DNA from: Chitinophagales bacterium
GTDB lineage: Bacteria > Bacteroidota > Bacteroidia > Chitinophagales > LD1
DNA length: 39,861 bases
Direction: 5' to 3'
Assembly (NCBI GenBank): GCA_025057415.1
Contig: JANWXI010000016.1
Span: 1 to 39,861, forward strand
Numbering within the stretch: position 1 is the stretch's first letter; the number at the start of each line of letters is the position of its first letter. The position numbers and the translations under genes were made by a program. Under the pieces are notes generated by a model. The model did no database searches. It was not told the origin of the DNA and was given only the letters and a program-made list of their open reading frames with translations. This document shows, one piece after another, positions 1 through 9,209 of this stretch.

Positions 1-2912
1 GAAATGTATTGATTTGCATCTTCTTTACCGCGGTTTGCATTTGTCCATCCGGCGGGTATCACTATCACCCACAGCCCTGCCCAATCATAATAGTAGCGCT
101 TAATATCGCGGCCGCGTAAGATGGGCTTGATAATGGCTTCGGTGCGTTTTCTCTCCTCTTTATCCTTACAATTTGCCAGAATTTCATTGCGCTTTTCGGT
201 GCTGATAATAAAGGCCTCGTTCAGGCCGGTTAAAATTCCTCTATAAATATTCACATCCCAATCCTTCAGGGGTTTGCCAAGGCGTTCTATTTTTTCTTTC
301 AGGCGCTGCTCGGCACTGCTGCCAATAAACCATGCCTCAACGGTGAGCTTTTCCAATACCACGGCATTTTGCTGCATGTACTCTTCTATCTTCATCTCTT
401 CTTTGCCGTGTCGGGTAAGGGTCACTGCTTTCAACGGCTGCCGGGCAGGGCTGTTCTTTTTTATCAGTAAGATATTCGTATCTACCGTGGCGTTTTCAAA
501 TACGCCGGGCCCTAAATCTATAAGTAGCAAGGGTTCAAATTGTAAAAAGTATTGACGTAGTTTTTCACCATAGCCGGCGCGCATCCATTTGTTGGAGGTG
601 ATATAACACAGCACACCATTGTCTTTGAGCAACTGTATGCCTTTTTCATAAAACAAAACGTAGATATCTCCCGTTCGTACAAAGGTTTCAAAATTGGCAT
701 TTTGATACAAATTAGCCAGCAGGCCACCATCTCTTTGCAACTGTATGTACGGCGGGTTTCCAATCACAATATCAAATCCGCCATTGTCAAACACATCTTT
801 GTACCACACGTGCCATAAGAAGAAGGGCTTATCATCGGTATTTTGGAGGGCTATCAGTTTTTCCTCTATGGTATTCAGTTGTTTCAACTGTTTGTTCCAC
901 GCCTCATATTGTTTATACTCATTCGATTTTTTGTTTAATCGGTCGCGGGAAGAAATTCCGACATCTCTCCACAGCTTTTCTCTGTTCTCAATCTTGTTTT
1001 GTAAATCTCTTCCACATTTTAAAATATAGGCATGAATTTTTCCTTCCAAAAAGTCATTGATTTTTCGCTTTATTTCATCTTTTTCTATGTTCTCTCCCGA
1101 TTGTCTGTTCCAATCGTCAGGGTCAAAATATTGTTTTATCAGTGCGAAAAGCTCTTGTTTGGCGGCTTTGCTGAATACAGTGATTTGTTTGGGTTCAAAT
1201 TCCGCGCCCAGGGTTAATTGTTTTTTTTCTTCTACCATCACCTCATCATCATTCAAGAGGTTTTGCAGGTCTATACCTTCAAAACTTTCCAGCAAGCTGT
1301 TGCCCTGCATGATTTTGTAATCTAAGTTGGGCAGTGGCTGCGGAGTGGGTTCGTCCACCACCAGCGCCAGCCAAAAGCGCAGGCGGGCAATTTCCACGGC
1401 GCCGGTTTCAATGTCCACCCCGTAAATGTTGTTTTGTATGATTTCCTTTTTTACCAGGGCCGGGTCAAACGGTTGGTTTATGTGCAGGTATCCGTAGAGC
1501 AGGCGGCGGCACTCAAAAATTTCTTTCAGTAATCCCATCGGAAAAGCGCCCGAGCCGATGGCAGGGTCGCAGATTTTTACTTCCTGCAAGGCGCGGTTTA
1601 CATCATTGGCGGCTTTGTAACCGGCAAGCGTGGGCGTAACAAAGTTGTTGCGCACCAGTTGCTCAAAATCCTCTACCGCGTATTGCGGCAAACGGGTGTG
1701 CAGGTATGCTATTAAACTTTCGCGGCACATGTAGTGCACAATCTCCTTGGGAGTGTAAAAGGCGCCCTTTTCGCGGTTTTCTTCCAGCAGGTTTTCAAAA
1801 ATGTGGCCCAGCATTTCGGGGTCAATGCCCACTTCGCTGTCGTAAGGGTCGTTTTCGTCAATGGTAAAGTTGTACTGTTCAAAAAAATCGAGCAACTGCC
1901 CCATCAGTTCGGCAGGGAAATCAATGGCATTTCTATAAGAGATATCCTTATCAAACAAACCGCCGTTCAGGTAAGGAATTTTGATGTGGCTGCCCAGCGC
2001 AGAGGGCGCCAGGTCGTTCTTTCGTTTGGTATTGAGGGTTTCAAAAAAGAGGGTTCTCAGTTCGCGGCTGTGGAATTTTTTCCGGTCAGGGCTGCGCTGA
2101 AAGAGGTTTTGCACAAAGCTTGGGTCGCCACCGCTCCAGTCGTTGCGGTTTGCGGGCACGCCCATCCAGCCCTTTTTTTCCAGAAACTGCAAAAACACTA
2201 AGCGGCCGAGGAGTATTTTCACAAAGTCGCGTATGGGCTTGGCGGCATCGTCCTGCCAGCCCCTTTGCAGGGCTTTGTCGCTGCCGAGAAACAGTTTGCG
2301 GTACGTCTTGTTCTCAGCCAGGTGGTCACAGAATTTTTCAAAGTGCGCTTTGTATTGTTGGAAAAATTCTTTGTTGAGTTTTTCAACGGAGAAGGCATCA
2401 AAGAGGTCGTTAAGGTGTATGTCCTTGCCTTTCAGTTTTTCAAAACGCTCGGCAGCGGTGCGTACACTCTCTCCGGGGCCCAACACGTAAGTATAGCGCT
2501 TGGGCTCGGTTTGTACCGGTTGGAAATTTCCGTCGGCATCAAATCCCGTTAGCTCAGATACATAGCTGAAGCGCCACATGGGTTGGCCTGCCTGATAAAA
2601 CACAATAAAGGCGCCATCAATATTACGCCAGTGTTTGCGCAGCAGGTTTCTGAGACCTACGCGGTTTCGTTCCAGCACAATTCCGGGCTGCAACTGTACT
2701 TCGTACACGGCTACGGAGCGCTCAGTACCATCTTCATTTAATATAATATTGCCCAATTGATAAGCCCTTGTAGCTATTTCGTGGTTCATTTCGTTGATTG
2801 GTTGCGGCCGTTCAAAAAGTTGCGCTCCCGGAAAGATTTCGGCTAAAAAGGATATCCAACTCCTTTGGCTGTAGGTGGTGTTAAAAAGCTGCTTAATTTG
2901 TTCCCGTGTCAT
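1..2912 (-). CDS. Eco57I/TaqI-like adenine-specific DNA methyltransferase (putative type IIG restriction-modification enzyme), 3' end cut by window
   Basis: One reading frame stays open from an ATG at 2912-2910 to the left edge, about 970 codons, so the C-terminus is missing. I checked the frame at several points and saw no stop or shift. Residues 449-457 read DPAIGSGAF (SAM-binding motif I) and residues 719-722 read NPPY (catalytic motif IV of N6-adenine methyltransferases). Near residues 932-942 the sequence ILRGRDIKRY is typical of the region joining the methylase to a TaqI-type target-recognition domain. A roughly 400-residue N-terminal region precedes the methylase. It contains YEVQL and a WRFSY stretch that could be a degenerate or atypical nuclease fold; this is inference. 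Established family role: sequence-specific adenine methylation, often with restriction in the same chain. It is the last gene of a three-gene co-directional set with the AlbA_2 protein and the PLD-helicase, separated from them by 150 bp of repeats. Confidence 0.85.
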   Translation of the reverse strand, partial: MTREQIKQLFNTTYSQRSWISFLAEIFPGAQLFERPQPINEMNHEIATRAYQLGNIILNEDGTERSVAVYEVQLQPGIVLERNRVGLRNLLRKHWRNIDGAFIVFYQAGQPMWRFSYVSELTGFDADGNFQPVQTEPKRYTYVLGPGESVRTAAERFEKLKGKDIHLNDLFDAFSVEKLNKEFFQQYKAHFEKFCDHLAENKTYRKLFLGSDKALQRGWQDDAAKPIRDFVKILLGRLVFLQFLEKKGWMGVPANRNDWSGGDPSFVQNLFQRSPDRKKFHSRELRTLFFETLNTKRKNDLAPSALGSHIKIPYLNGGLFDKDISYRNAIDFPAELMGQLLDFFEQYNFTIDENDPYDSEVGIDPEMLGHIFENLLEENREKGAFYTPKEIVHYMCRESLIAYLHTRLPQYAVEDFEQLVRNNFVTPTLAGYKAANDVNRALQEVKICDPAIGSGAFPMGLLKEIFECRRLLYGYLHINQPFDPALVKKEIIQNNIYGVDIETGAVEIARLRFWLALVVDEPTPQPLPNLDYKIMQGNSLLESFEGIDLQNLLNDDEVMVEEKKQLTLGAEFEPKQITVFSKAAKQELFALIKQYFDPDDWNRQSGENIEKDEIKRKINDFLEGKIHAYILKCGRDLQNKIENREKLWRDVGISSRDRLNKKSNEYKQYEAWNKQLKQLNTIEEKLIALQNTDDKPFFLWHVWYKDVFDNGGFDIVIGNPPYIQLQRDGGLLANLYQNANFETFVRTGDIYVLFYEKGIQLLKDNGVLCYITSNKWMRAGYGEKLRQYFLQFEPLLLIDLGPGVFENATVDTNILLIKKNSPARQPLKAVTLTRHGKEEMKIEEYMQQNAVVLEKLTVEAWFIGSSAEQRLKEKIERLGKPLKDWDVNIYRGILTGLNEAFIISTEKRNEILANCKDKEERKRTEAIIKPILRGRDIKRYYYDWAGLWVIVIPAGWTNANRGKEDANQYI

Positions 2913-2934
2913 CTTTTGGTTTTTTTATTTTTCG

Positions 2935-3071
2935 TTTATTTGACAAAGGCGCCATTTTTTCCCCCCTGTTTTGTCAAATAAAAGTTATTGATAATCAGCA
3001 TTTTATGTTTTTTTATTTGACAAATGTCAAAAAAAATAACCCCGATTTCCCCCCAAAATTTGTCAAATAAA
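2935..3071. repeat. Duplicated inverted-repeat element between the AlbA_2 gene and the methyltransferase gene
   Basis: The 13-mer TTTATTTGACAAA occurs at 2935-2947 and 3012-3024, and its exact reverse complement at 2970-2982 and 3059-3071. This makes two dyads with 22- and 34-nt spacers. On the minus strand each dyad starts with the 13-mer, then 3-4 nt, then a run of six G and AAA, so the two units look like diverged copies. TTTGACA-AA-TGTCAAA (3016-3031) is a further near-perfect palindrome inside one unit. The right-most arm overlaps the TGA stop of the AlbA_2 gene. An operator, an attenuator or a small mobile repeat are all possible. Confidence 0.8.
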
Positions 3072-4694
3072 ATATATCCGATCTCTTGTTATTCCTTTAG
3101 ATTGTATTTTGCCTGATTTGGACAAAAGGATCAGCACCCTTCTTAATTTTCTTAATGGAATTTCTTTACCGATTCTTTCATGGATTTGTTTGCTGGAGCT
3201 CCTGCCAAATCTTTCCAAATCGGTTATAACTAACGCTTCCAGTCGGTGGTATTCAATATGCTTTAAACTTGTTTTTTTAAGATTTTCTGTCTTAGTAAGG
3301 TATTCGGGATTAATAAAATACTCTGTTCCTTTTGTTCTCCCTTTGGTTTTTACGATGTTGAGCTCCAATAACTTGCCCAGCCAGTTTTTTATTTGCTTAT
3401 CGTTATGGGTTTGCAAAATGGACGAAAACTCAGTGGCTAAAATAGATTGATGTTGGGCGATAATGCCCAGGCAAATAATTTCTTTTTGGGTCAGGTAAAA
3501 ATGCTTTTTCATCTCTTCTATAAACCGTATAATGTCCACCGACTTGATTTGCTTGTGCAGGGTAACCGTTACACGGTCATTACCTTCTTCTACCTCAGGT
3601 ACGGCTTTGGCTTCGGAAGATTGGATTTCATACATTTTGTCGTAACCGCTTCCTTCGCGCTCCATCAGCCCGAGGTCATAAAAGATTTTTGTGAGGTGTT
3701 CGTTTCTTTTTACCGATTGATGCAGGATATTGTGAGGCGTAACGCCCAAAGGCAAAAGACCCGGATTGTGAATTTCCAAACGGTCAGGGTATAAGTTAAT
3801 GAAAATATCTCCCCGTGTGGTGTATGGGCGATGCACAAGCGCATTGGCCAAAAGTTCTCTCACAACATTTTCGTTGTAATGATAAATGATACGTCTGCCC
3901 AAAATCCCTTCCGATATTTCAACGCCTTCTTTCCACTCGGGAATTTTATTCCAAATGTCTTCAATCAATTCTTTAGGATTCATTGAGAAGTCATCCCAAA
4001 CTTCTTTGCGCACTTTTCTGTGCTGTTCGTCATATTTAATAAACTGCACTATCGGGGCGTACAGTAAATTGGCTCGCTGATCTCTTTTGCCTGTCCATAG
4101 CACGCCTAAATTGGTAAGGAAGGGGCCATTTGTAAGAAAGTAATACGACAACTGTTCTTCATCCGATTTTTCCTTGATAAAAGGGCTGACGCGTGGTGAC
4201 TGCCGGATATCTGTCAGGAACTGGTTCAATTTCATTTGGTCGCACTGGTCAATTCTGATTTTTTGAACCACTTTGGTTTCCCACACGTAGGCCGGCTTAT
4301 CGGTAAATAGTCGGCTCAATTCATCGGGAAGTACGGGTTTGCAATGATCGGCTATACGTATGTAATACTGTCCGTCGGTAGTAGATGCGATGGTGGACTG
4401 AGAAGGCAGCACTTCAATTTTTATCCATTCTCCCCGGTTGTTTGCTTTTTCCTTGCTTACTTTTACCGCAACATTTATACAAAGTTCACTGATGCGTTTA
4501 CGAATGGTTTCCGGTAAATCATCAGGTATGATTTGATCGGTCGGGGGCAAATCCCGGTTATTCTCTATTCCGATAGCAATAATGCCCCCTCTTGCATTAG
4601 CCAGGCAGACGCAGTCCCTGGCTAATTCCCGCCAATCGGGATTTTTGCTTAATAGCGTTTGCAGCGATTTTTTTTCAAAAATCTGATTTTCCAT
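3063..4694 (-). CDS. AlbA_2 (Schlafen-type) / HATPase domain protein, putative regulator of the defence module
   Basis: This 543-residue protein resembles the 'divergent AAA / AlbA_2' predicted transcriptional regulators (COG2865 type). The N-terminal AlbA_2 domain carries LANARGGIIAIGIEN at 31-45. A GHKL/HATPase_c_4-like region follows, with RELLANALVH (E280, N284), IHNPG at 308-312 and a glycine-rich GLMEREGSG near 342-350. The C-terminal 150 residues look like winged-helix DNA-binding domains. Such proteins recur in defence islands; their biochemical role is poorly known and could be regulation, nucleic-acid binding or a Schlafen-like effector. The ATG at 4694 lies 2 nt after the stop of the upstream helicase gene, so the two are almost certainly co-transcribed and probably translationally coupled. 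The stop codon falls inside the inverted-repeat element described at 2935-3071. Confidence 0.82.
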   Translation of the reverse strand: MENQIFEKKSLQTLLSKNPDWRELARDCVCLANARGGIIAIGIENNRDLPPTDQIIPDDLPETIRKRISELCINVAVKVSKEKANNRGEWIKIEVLPSQSTIASTTDGQYYIRIADHCKPVLPDELSRLFTDKPAYVWETKVVQKIRIDQCDQMKLNQFLTDIRQSPRVSPFIKEKSDEEQLSYYFLTNGPFLTNLGVLWTGKRDQRANLLYAPIVQFIKYDEQHRKVRKEVWDDFSMNPKELIEDIWNKIPEWKEGVEISEGILGRRIIYHYNENVVRELLANALVHRPYTTRGDIFINLYPDRLEIHNPGLLPLGVTPHNILHQSVKRNEHLTKIFYDLGLMEREGSGYDKMYEIQSSEAKAVPEVEEGNDRVTVTLHKQIKSVDIIRFIEEMKKHFYLTQKEIICLGIIAQHQSILATEFSSILQTHNDKQIKNWLGKLLELNIVKTKGRTKGTEYFINPEYLTKTENLKKTSLKHIEYHRLEALVITDLERFGRSSSKQIHERIGKEIPLRKLRRVLILLSKSGKIQSKGITRDRIYFI

Positions 4695-4696
4695 AG

Positions 4697-7600
4697 TTAA
4701 ACAAACGATTCTGAAAGAATAATCACAGGCCGGCCTGATGCCGGTTTTAGTGTTTCTTCCATAACAGCGTCTTCTATATCATATTTTTTGACAATTTTTT
4801 CTATTTCGAGCAGAGCGGCCTGCATATTCGGCCTCTTCTTCTGCAGCCTGTCAATTTCGGTTGGCAGGTTGGTATATTTCCCCAGGTCTATTAACTCAAC
4901 CATTTTTCTTATAGTATGGGCTTGTTTGTCTGATAGCCGGGCGTACCGGGTTAAGTCATTGAGGAATTTTTTTGCGCGCTGTGCTACACCGCCTAAGGCC
5001 TCAGGTTCTGACCGGGAAGCCGATAGGGTAATTTCCTGTGTTTCGAAATGATGAATAGCAGCCGACACATGTTCGTAATGGTTATCCGGTAAAGGGCAAG
5101 CCGGTTCATCGGGCTGCGCCTCAAAAATTTTAATGGCTTCAAGCGGGGTGATTTCGTTCGGCTGGTTGCGGCTATCAACCCGGTAAAATTCAAACTTCTG
5201 ATTGTTTTTTAAAAACACGACGGTACTGTTTTGCCATTTCGGTTTTCGTATAGCCGATGCGTTACGTCCTGTTCGTGCTTTCAAAGGAATTTTTTTGATT
5301 TTATCAAACCATTCTTTATTTTCTTTTCTGAAATTACGAAGGTAGTGCAGGTATTTCAGCCGTTCGTCTTCTTCTTCCTTAATGGCATCTGCATTGAACA
5401 GTTTCGCTTCATCCAAAATTTCCTGCTCGGAATACACCTGGTTGTCTTCACCAAATGCGGTGTGGAATGCCTGTATTTTCATTAAGGCAGTACGGTTTAA
5501 CCTGAGTTCGTTATCGCCCTGCGCTGACGGGTAAAACACATAGTTGTAAATTTCTTCGGCCCGGGTACCGATTCGGTTTACCCTTCCTATCCGTTGCATT
5601 AATCGGGTGGAATTCCAGGGTGTGTCGTAGTGTACAATTACATTGGAGCGGTGAAGGTTTACGCCTTCGGCTAACACTTCGGTGGTTATAAGAATATTGT
5701 AATCATTTCGCTGAGCTTCTTTTTTAACATTCGCATCAAAATTGGCAAGTATCTTTTCATAAAGTTCTTCTCGATTTTCTGCAGAAACGATAAGCACATC
5801 TTTTCTGCCTTTTTCTTTCAGTTTGGCCTGTAAATAGTTGACCGTTTCTTTTGATTCGGAGAAAATGACCAGTTTACCCTCCCGATTGGTTTCCTTATTC
5901 AGAAATTTACTGTTGAGGTGGTCCATAAATACGTTCAGTTTCGGGTCATAGTCAATGTTGTTCCAGGCATTCATCAGTTCGTCAATCAGTTCTTTGTCAC
6001 GTTTTAGCGATTCGATAAACTCCGGTTTAAAATCTGTGGCTTTAAAGGTTTTGTTTTTAGGGTTATTCTCGCTGAGTCGTTCAATTTCTTTTTCAATTTC
6101 TTCTTCACTCCAGCCCTTGTCTAAAAGTTTGTTTACATCAGTATCGGGCGCAATGAACACTTTATCATTTTCGAACATTTCAATCATTCGGTGGGTGGCT
6201 TTTTGGAAGTTTTCCAACGTCTTTTTGAAAGCATAAAAGCTGCTTTCCAGTCGTTTTATCAGTTGGGTTTTCATGATAAAGGCCAAAGATTTAGAAACCA
6301 ATTCCGCATTTTCATACAGCCCGTTTGCCACTTCGGGTTTCAAGCCGGCTATTGCCTGATAGCGGGCGTACGAGATTTTGTCTTCATCTATCAGATACGA
6401 AACCGTTCTGTGAAACAGTTCGTTGAGTTTCCGGTCTAACACATATTCAATCCTTTGGGGTGGTTGTACCTTGGGAAACCGAATGCCCTGCTCTTTTAAA
6501 TCCTGCAAATACTCAGGAACGTTTTCCAGGTCTTTTCTCGTTCTTCGGATGGTTATCGGCTCAATAACAACACGCCTGATGCGTTGATAAATTTCTCTGA
6601 GCCGTGTGATGTCTAAGGTATCAAATCGTCTGAGTCGTTTGTATTCTTCTATGATGGGTGCGAAAAACGATGTAAGATTGGTTACCGGGAGTGTAGATTG
6701 TCTCACATCCTGAAACATTTGTATCTGGTATAAAATATCTTCCGGTTTGTTATTCAGCGGAGTAGCCGTAACCAATATCACTTTTTTCTGTCGCCCTTCT
6801 ATAAACCCATGATTGGCTCTCGGACTTTTACAAATCAGTTGTAAATTCTGGAATGCTTCCGAGGTATGATTTCTGAATTTATGCGCCTCGTCAACAATAA
6901 CCAAGTCGTATTCCTCTTTGTTCCAATAGTCGGTGTGGCCTTCTGTTATTTTTCTTAAACTGCCGTTTGTAATAAACTTGGCGTATTTATCAATTTGGAA
7001 ATACCTGAATGTGTTTTTCCAGTTTTTCTCAACGGCAGGTGGATACACTACTAATATTTTGGTGCGGTCTTTGCCGTTTTGCACTATAAACTTTTTGGCG
7101 ACCATAGTGGCAATGACCGTTTTCCCCAGTCCTACTACATCAGCCAGCACAAAACCGTTGTGATTGAGCAGCATATTAAATCCTTCATTTACTGCGTCAA
7201 TCTGATAGGATAGTTTTTTGAAATTTTGAGGCAAATCACCAATAGAGTCCGGGTCGTAATCTATACTTTTACCGAAGTATTCTATCAGCAATTTGATGTA
7301 AAGCTCATAAGGTGTAAAGGTTTGTCCGATATGCGTTTTTTGTTTGAACTGCTGAATGTCGGCCGGTAAAATAGGGGTGGATTCTTCCCACAGTTTTTCA
7401 AATTCCTGTTTGGCAAAGTGCACATCGTCATAATCCTTCAAAGCAATGTTCAGTTCGTAATTGGGCGATTGTTTGATACCGAGTCCTGCTTCGGTGAGGT
7501 TAGACGAGCCCATAATCACCCAACCGTCTGAGTGCGGGCTGTGATGTTCGGGCAGAAACAGATAAAATTTTGCATGAAGTGTTTTAGAAGTGTGCGCCCT

Positions 7601-7969
7601 TACCTCAATGCGCCCGTCAATCAAATCCTGTACAAACTGCAGAATACCGTCTTCCACTTCTTTAGCGTATTTTGCTTCGCGGATATCCTGCACAAACCAG
7701 TTCAGAAATTCTTCTTTGGTTTTTATAGCATCACCAAAGAACATAAGCCCTTTGCGGTGCGCTTCGGCAAACATTTGATCTACATTAATGCCCACCAGAA
7801 TTTTAATTTGTTTCACATTCTTCAGATAGGGCTGCAGAGCAAAGTACCCTGAAGAACGGAAATAAGCGACTACGGCATAAAAGGCATACAGCCCCTTCAT
7901 GTTTTCGATGATGCCGCAAAACTTATCAAACAGATTTCGCTGGTTGTTATTGAAAAATTTAGATGACAT
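4697..7969 (-). CDS. Fused phospholipase D-like nuclease and SNF2/SF2 helicase, defence-associated
   Basis: The protein has 1090 residues. The N-terminal PLD-like (HKD nuclease) domain has LHAKFYLF with H132 and K134, followed by GSSNLTEAGL at 154-163. The canonical Asp of HxKx4D is not in its usual place, as is common in nuclease-type PLD proteins. The helicase has Walker A DVVGLGKT (277-284), DEAH (360-363), TATPLNN (401-407), motif V TTEVLAEGVNLH (762-773) and motif VI QRIGRVNRIG (792-801). A long C-terminal extension has no assignable domain. The family is ATP-driven DNA translocation coupled to cleavage, as in NgoFVII-like and DISARM-associated proteins (DrmC PLD, DrmD SNF2, separate there). 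It is the first gene of a minus-strand operon with the AlbA_2 gene and the methyltransferase. The region reads AT-richer than the pcrA gene on its other side, which fits acquisition by transfer; I did not compute this. Confidence 0.9.
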   Translation of the reverse strand: MSSKFFNNNQRNLFDKFCGIIENMKGLYAFYAVVAYFRSSGYFALQPYLKNVKQIKILVGINVDQMFAEAHRKGLMFFGDAIKTKEEFLNWFVQDIREAKYAKEVEDGILQFVQDLIDGRIEVRAHTSKTLHAKFYLFLPEHHSPHSDGWVIMGSSNLTEAGLGIKQSPNYELNIALKDYDDVHFAKQEFEKLWEESTPILPADIQQFKQKTHIGQTFTPYELYIKLLIEYFGKSIDYDPDSIGDLPQNFKKLSYQIDAVNEGFNMLLNHNGFVLADVVGLGKTVIATMVAKKFIVQNGKDRTKILVVYPPAVEKNWKNTFRYFQIDKYAKFITNGSLRKITEGHTDYWNKEEYDLVIVDEAHKFRNHTSEAFQNLQLICKSPRANHGFIEGRQKKVILVTATPLNNKPEDILYQIQMFQDVRQSTLPVTNLTSFFAPIIEEYKRLRRFDTLDITRLREIYQRIRRVVIEPITIRRTRKDLENVPEYLQDLKEQGIRFPKVQPPQRIEYVLDRKLNELFHRTVSYLIDEDKISYARYQAIAGLKPEVANGLYENAELVSKSLAFIMKTQLIKRLESSFYAFKKTLENFQKATHRMIEMFENDKVFIAPDTDVNKLLDKGWSEEEIEKEIERLSENNPKNKTFKATDFKPEFIESLKRDKELIDELMNAWNNIDYDPKLNVFMDHLNSKFLNKETNREGKLVIFSESKETVNYLQAKLKEKGRKDVLIVSAENREELYEKILANFDANVKKEAQRNDYNILITTEVLAEGVNLHRSNVIVHYDTPWNSTRLMQRIGRVNRIGTRAEEIYNYVFYPSAQGDNELRLNRTALMKIQAFHTAFGEDNQVYSEQEILDEAKLFNADAIKEEEDERLKYLHYLRNFRKENKEWFDKIKKIPLKARTGRNASAIRKPKWQNSTVVFLKNNQKFEFYRVDSRNQPNEITPLEAIKIFEAQPDEPACPLPDNHYEHVSAAIHHFETQEITLSASRSEPEALGGVAQRAKKFLNDLTRYARLSDKQAHTIRKMVELIDLGKYTNLPTEIDRLQKKRPNMQAALLEIEKIVKKYDIEDAVMEETLKPASGRPVIILSESFV

Positions 7970-8329
7970 AATCTTTAGGGGGAGTTACATAAAAATTAAA
8001 TATATGATTAAAAAAAATTTTAGCGCGTTCTCCGTAATGAAAAACCTTTCGCTTTGCTGGCAAATTGAATATGTTTTCAGGAATAACACGCATTAGCTTA
8101 TTGCCATTTATCTCAAAAATACATCCATCACATTCGGATACAAACCTGTACCACAGCATCTGAGGAGTTTTTTTGGCAGCGCCCGCATCATGCTGTGCGC
8201 TTTTTGGAAATTATTACAGTTGTGATGTACGGCTATGTTTCGCCCCTTACAATTGCAAACAGGCGCCGGTTGTAATGACATCACACCGGGGTACATCTGC
8301 CGCAACAATCAAGTTCCGTACGGTTATTA
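7970..8329. other. Intergenic region upstream of the defence operon; no gene supported
   Basis: This 360-nt stretch lies between the MtfA-like gene and the helicase gene, both on the minus strand. It must hold the promoter of the defence operon, but I see no convincing paired TTG/TAnnTTTG site. The 80 nt next to the helicase start are very AT-rich. A 66-codon minus-strand frame (7959-8159) overlaps the helicase start by 11 nt; it has no recognisable domain and I do not call it a gene. Confidence 0.6.
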
Positions 8330-9130
8330 CTAATTTTTTCTTATCCGTCTCCAACGCTCAGCCATATCCTGCAGCAATAGTTTGCGCATCAAATTGTACA
8401 ACTCCGGGTGTTCTACCTCAAACCTGAGTGGTGACTCAAAGAAAATTTCCACGCAGCAAGCCCAAAATTCCTGGTCGTCTGTGAAGGCGTAATCCCTGAA
8501 CAGAGGGTCGCTTTCCGGTGTGTTTTGCCGGATGGTTTGGCGGTGCAGGCGAAGTTTCAGCAGCGCTATATCAGTAAAATCGCTGTTGAGGTATTGCATG
8601 TAGGTCCACAGGGAGTGTGACAATTCATGCAGGCCCAGATTAATGCCATCGGTAGCCGAGGCATAACCCTTGCAGAAATCGGGCCAGGAGAGCATGAGTG
8701 TGTGTGAGTCAATACTCAGCCCTTTTACTTGTACCTGCAGGCGCTTTGAGAAAAAAGGACCCGGATACAGATATATCGCTACCAAACGCGGCAAACTGTA
8801 TTGGCTATAACCGAAAGTCAGTTGTGCCAGGGCTGCGCAAACGAGCACCTTCATTTGGGGGGTTATTTTCAACCCCTCCCGTCCTACAAACAATTTGTTT
8901 TTCGTAAGATAAAATACGCGGTACAGAAATTCCTCCTGTTCGTGCGGTAAGAGCAAGAGGTAAAAACCCATGTGCTGCAATTCGTTGCGGCACAAGTCAA
9001 AATCGCCACGATACACCCACCGCAGGTATCTGCGCAATATCGGAGCGCGTATGTTTGCCGAAACCAACAGAATCCGATGTAACCCTGCCAAAACAATCCC
9101 TACGAGCAGGAATATGATGATGTAAATCAC
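8330..9130 (-). CDS. MtfA-like zinc metallopeptidase (peptidase family M90)
   Basis: This is a 266-residue protein with one hydrophobic N-terminal segment (about residues 2-16) followed by a soluble domain. The zinc site HELSH (168-172, HExxH) and EFWACCVEIFF (221-231) match the two signature motifs of the glucose-regulated metallopeptidase / MtfA family, where a downstream Glu completes the metal site. In Enterobacteria MtfA binds the glucose regulator Mlc and acts as an aminopeptidase; that partner is not expected in Bacteroidota, so only the peptidase role carries over. The N-terminal segment suggests a membrane-anchored form. It is divergent from pcrA with only 79 nt between the start codons, so the promoters must lie in that short gap. 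Confidence 0.8.
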   Translation of the reverse strand: MIYIIIFLLVGIVLAGLHRILLVSANIRAPILRRYLRWVYRGDFDLCRNELQHMGFYLLLLPHEQEEFLYRVFYLTKNKLFVGREGLKITPQMKVLVCAALAQLTFGYSQYSLPRLVAIYLYPGPFFSKRLQVQVKGLSIDSHTLMLSWPDFCKGYASATDGINLGLHELSHSLWTYMQYLNSDFTDIALLKLRLHRQTIRQNTPESDPLFRDYAFTDDQEFWACCVEIFFESPLRFEVEHPELYNLMRKLLLQDMAERWRRIRKN

Positions 9131-9209
9131 GTATCAAATAATTGTCAATATACAAACATTGTGCATAATTACGGAATTTTGCAGCTCTGCGCCCTTTTAT
9201 TTTCACTCC

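Noticed and set aside
1734-2552. Long plus-strand frames over the methyltransferase gene
   Set aside because: They are antisense shadows: the minus-strand frame carries the SAM and NPPY motifs and is continuous from 2912 to the edge.
7959-8159. 66-codon minus-strand frame overlapping the helicase start
   Set aside because: Its composition is plausible for a small protein, but there is no domain, no promoter and no conserved feature; it overlaps the helicase by 11 nt. Comparative data would be needed to call it.
9159-9209. Upstream ATG extending pcrA by 17 residues
   Set aside because: The extension is not like PcrA N-termini, whereas MNYLEELND from 9210 is.
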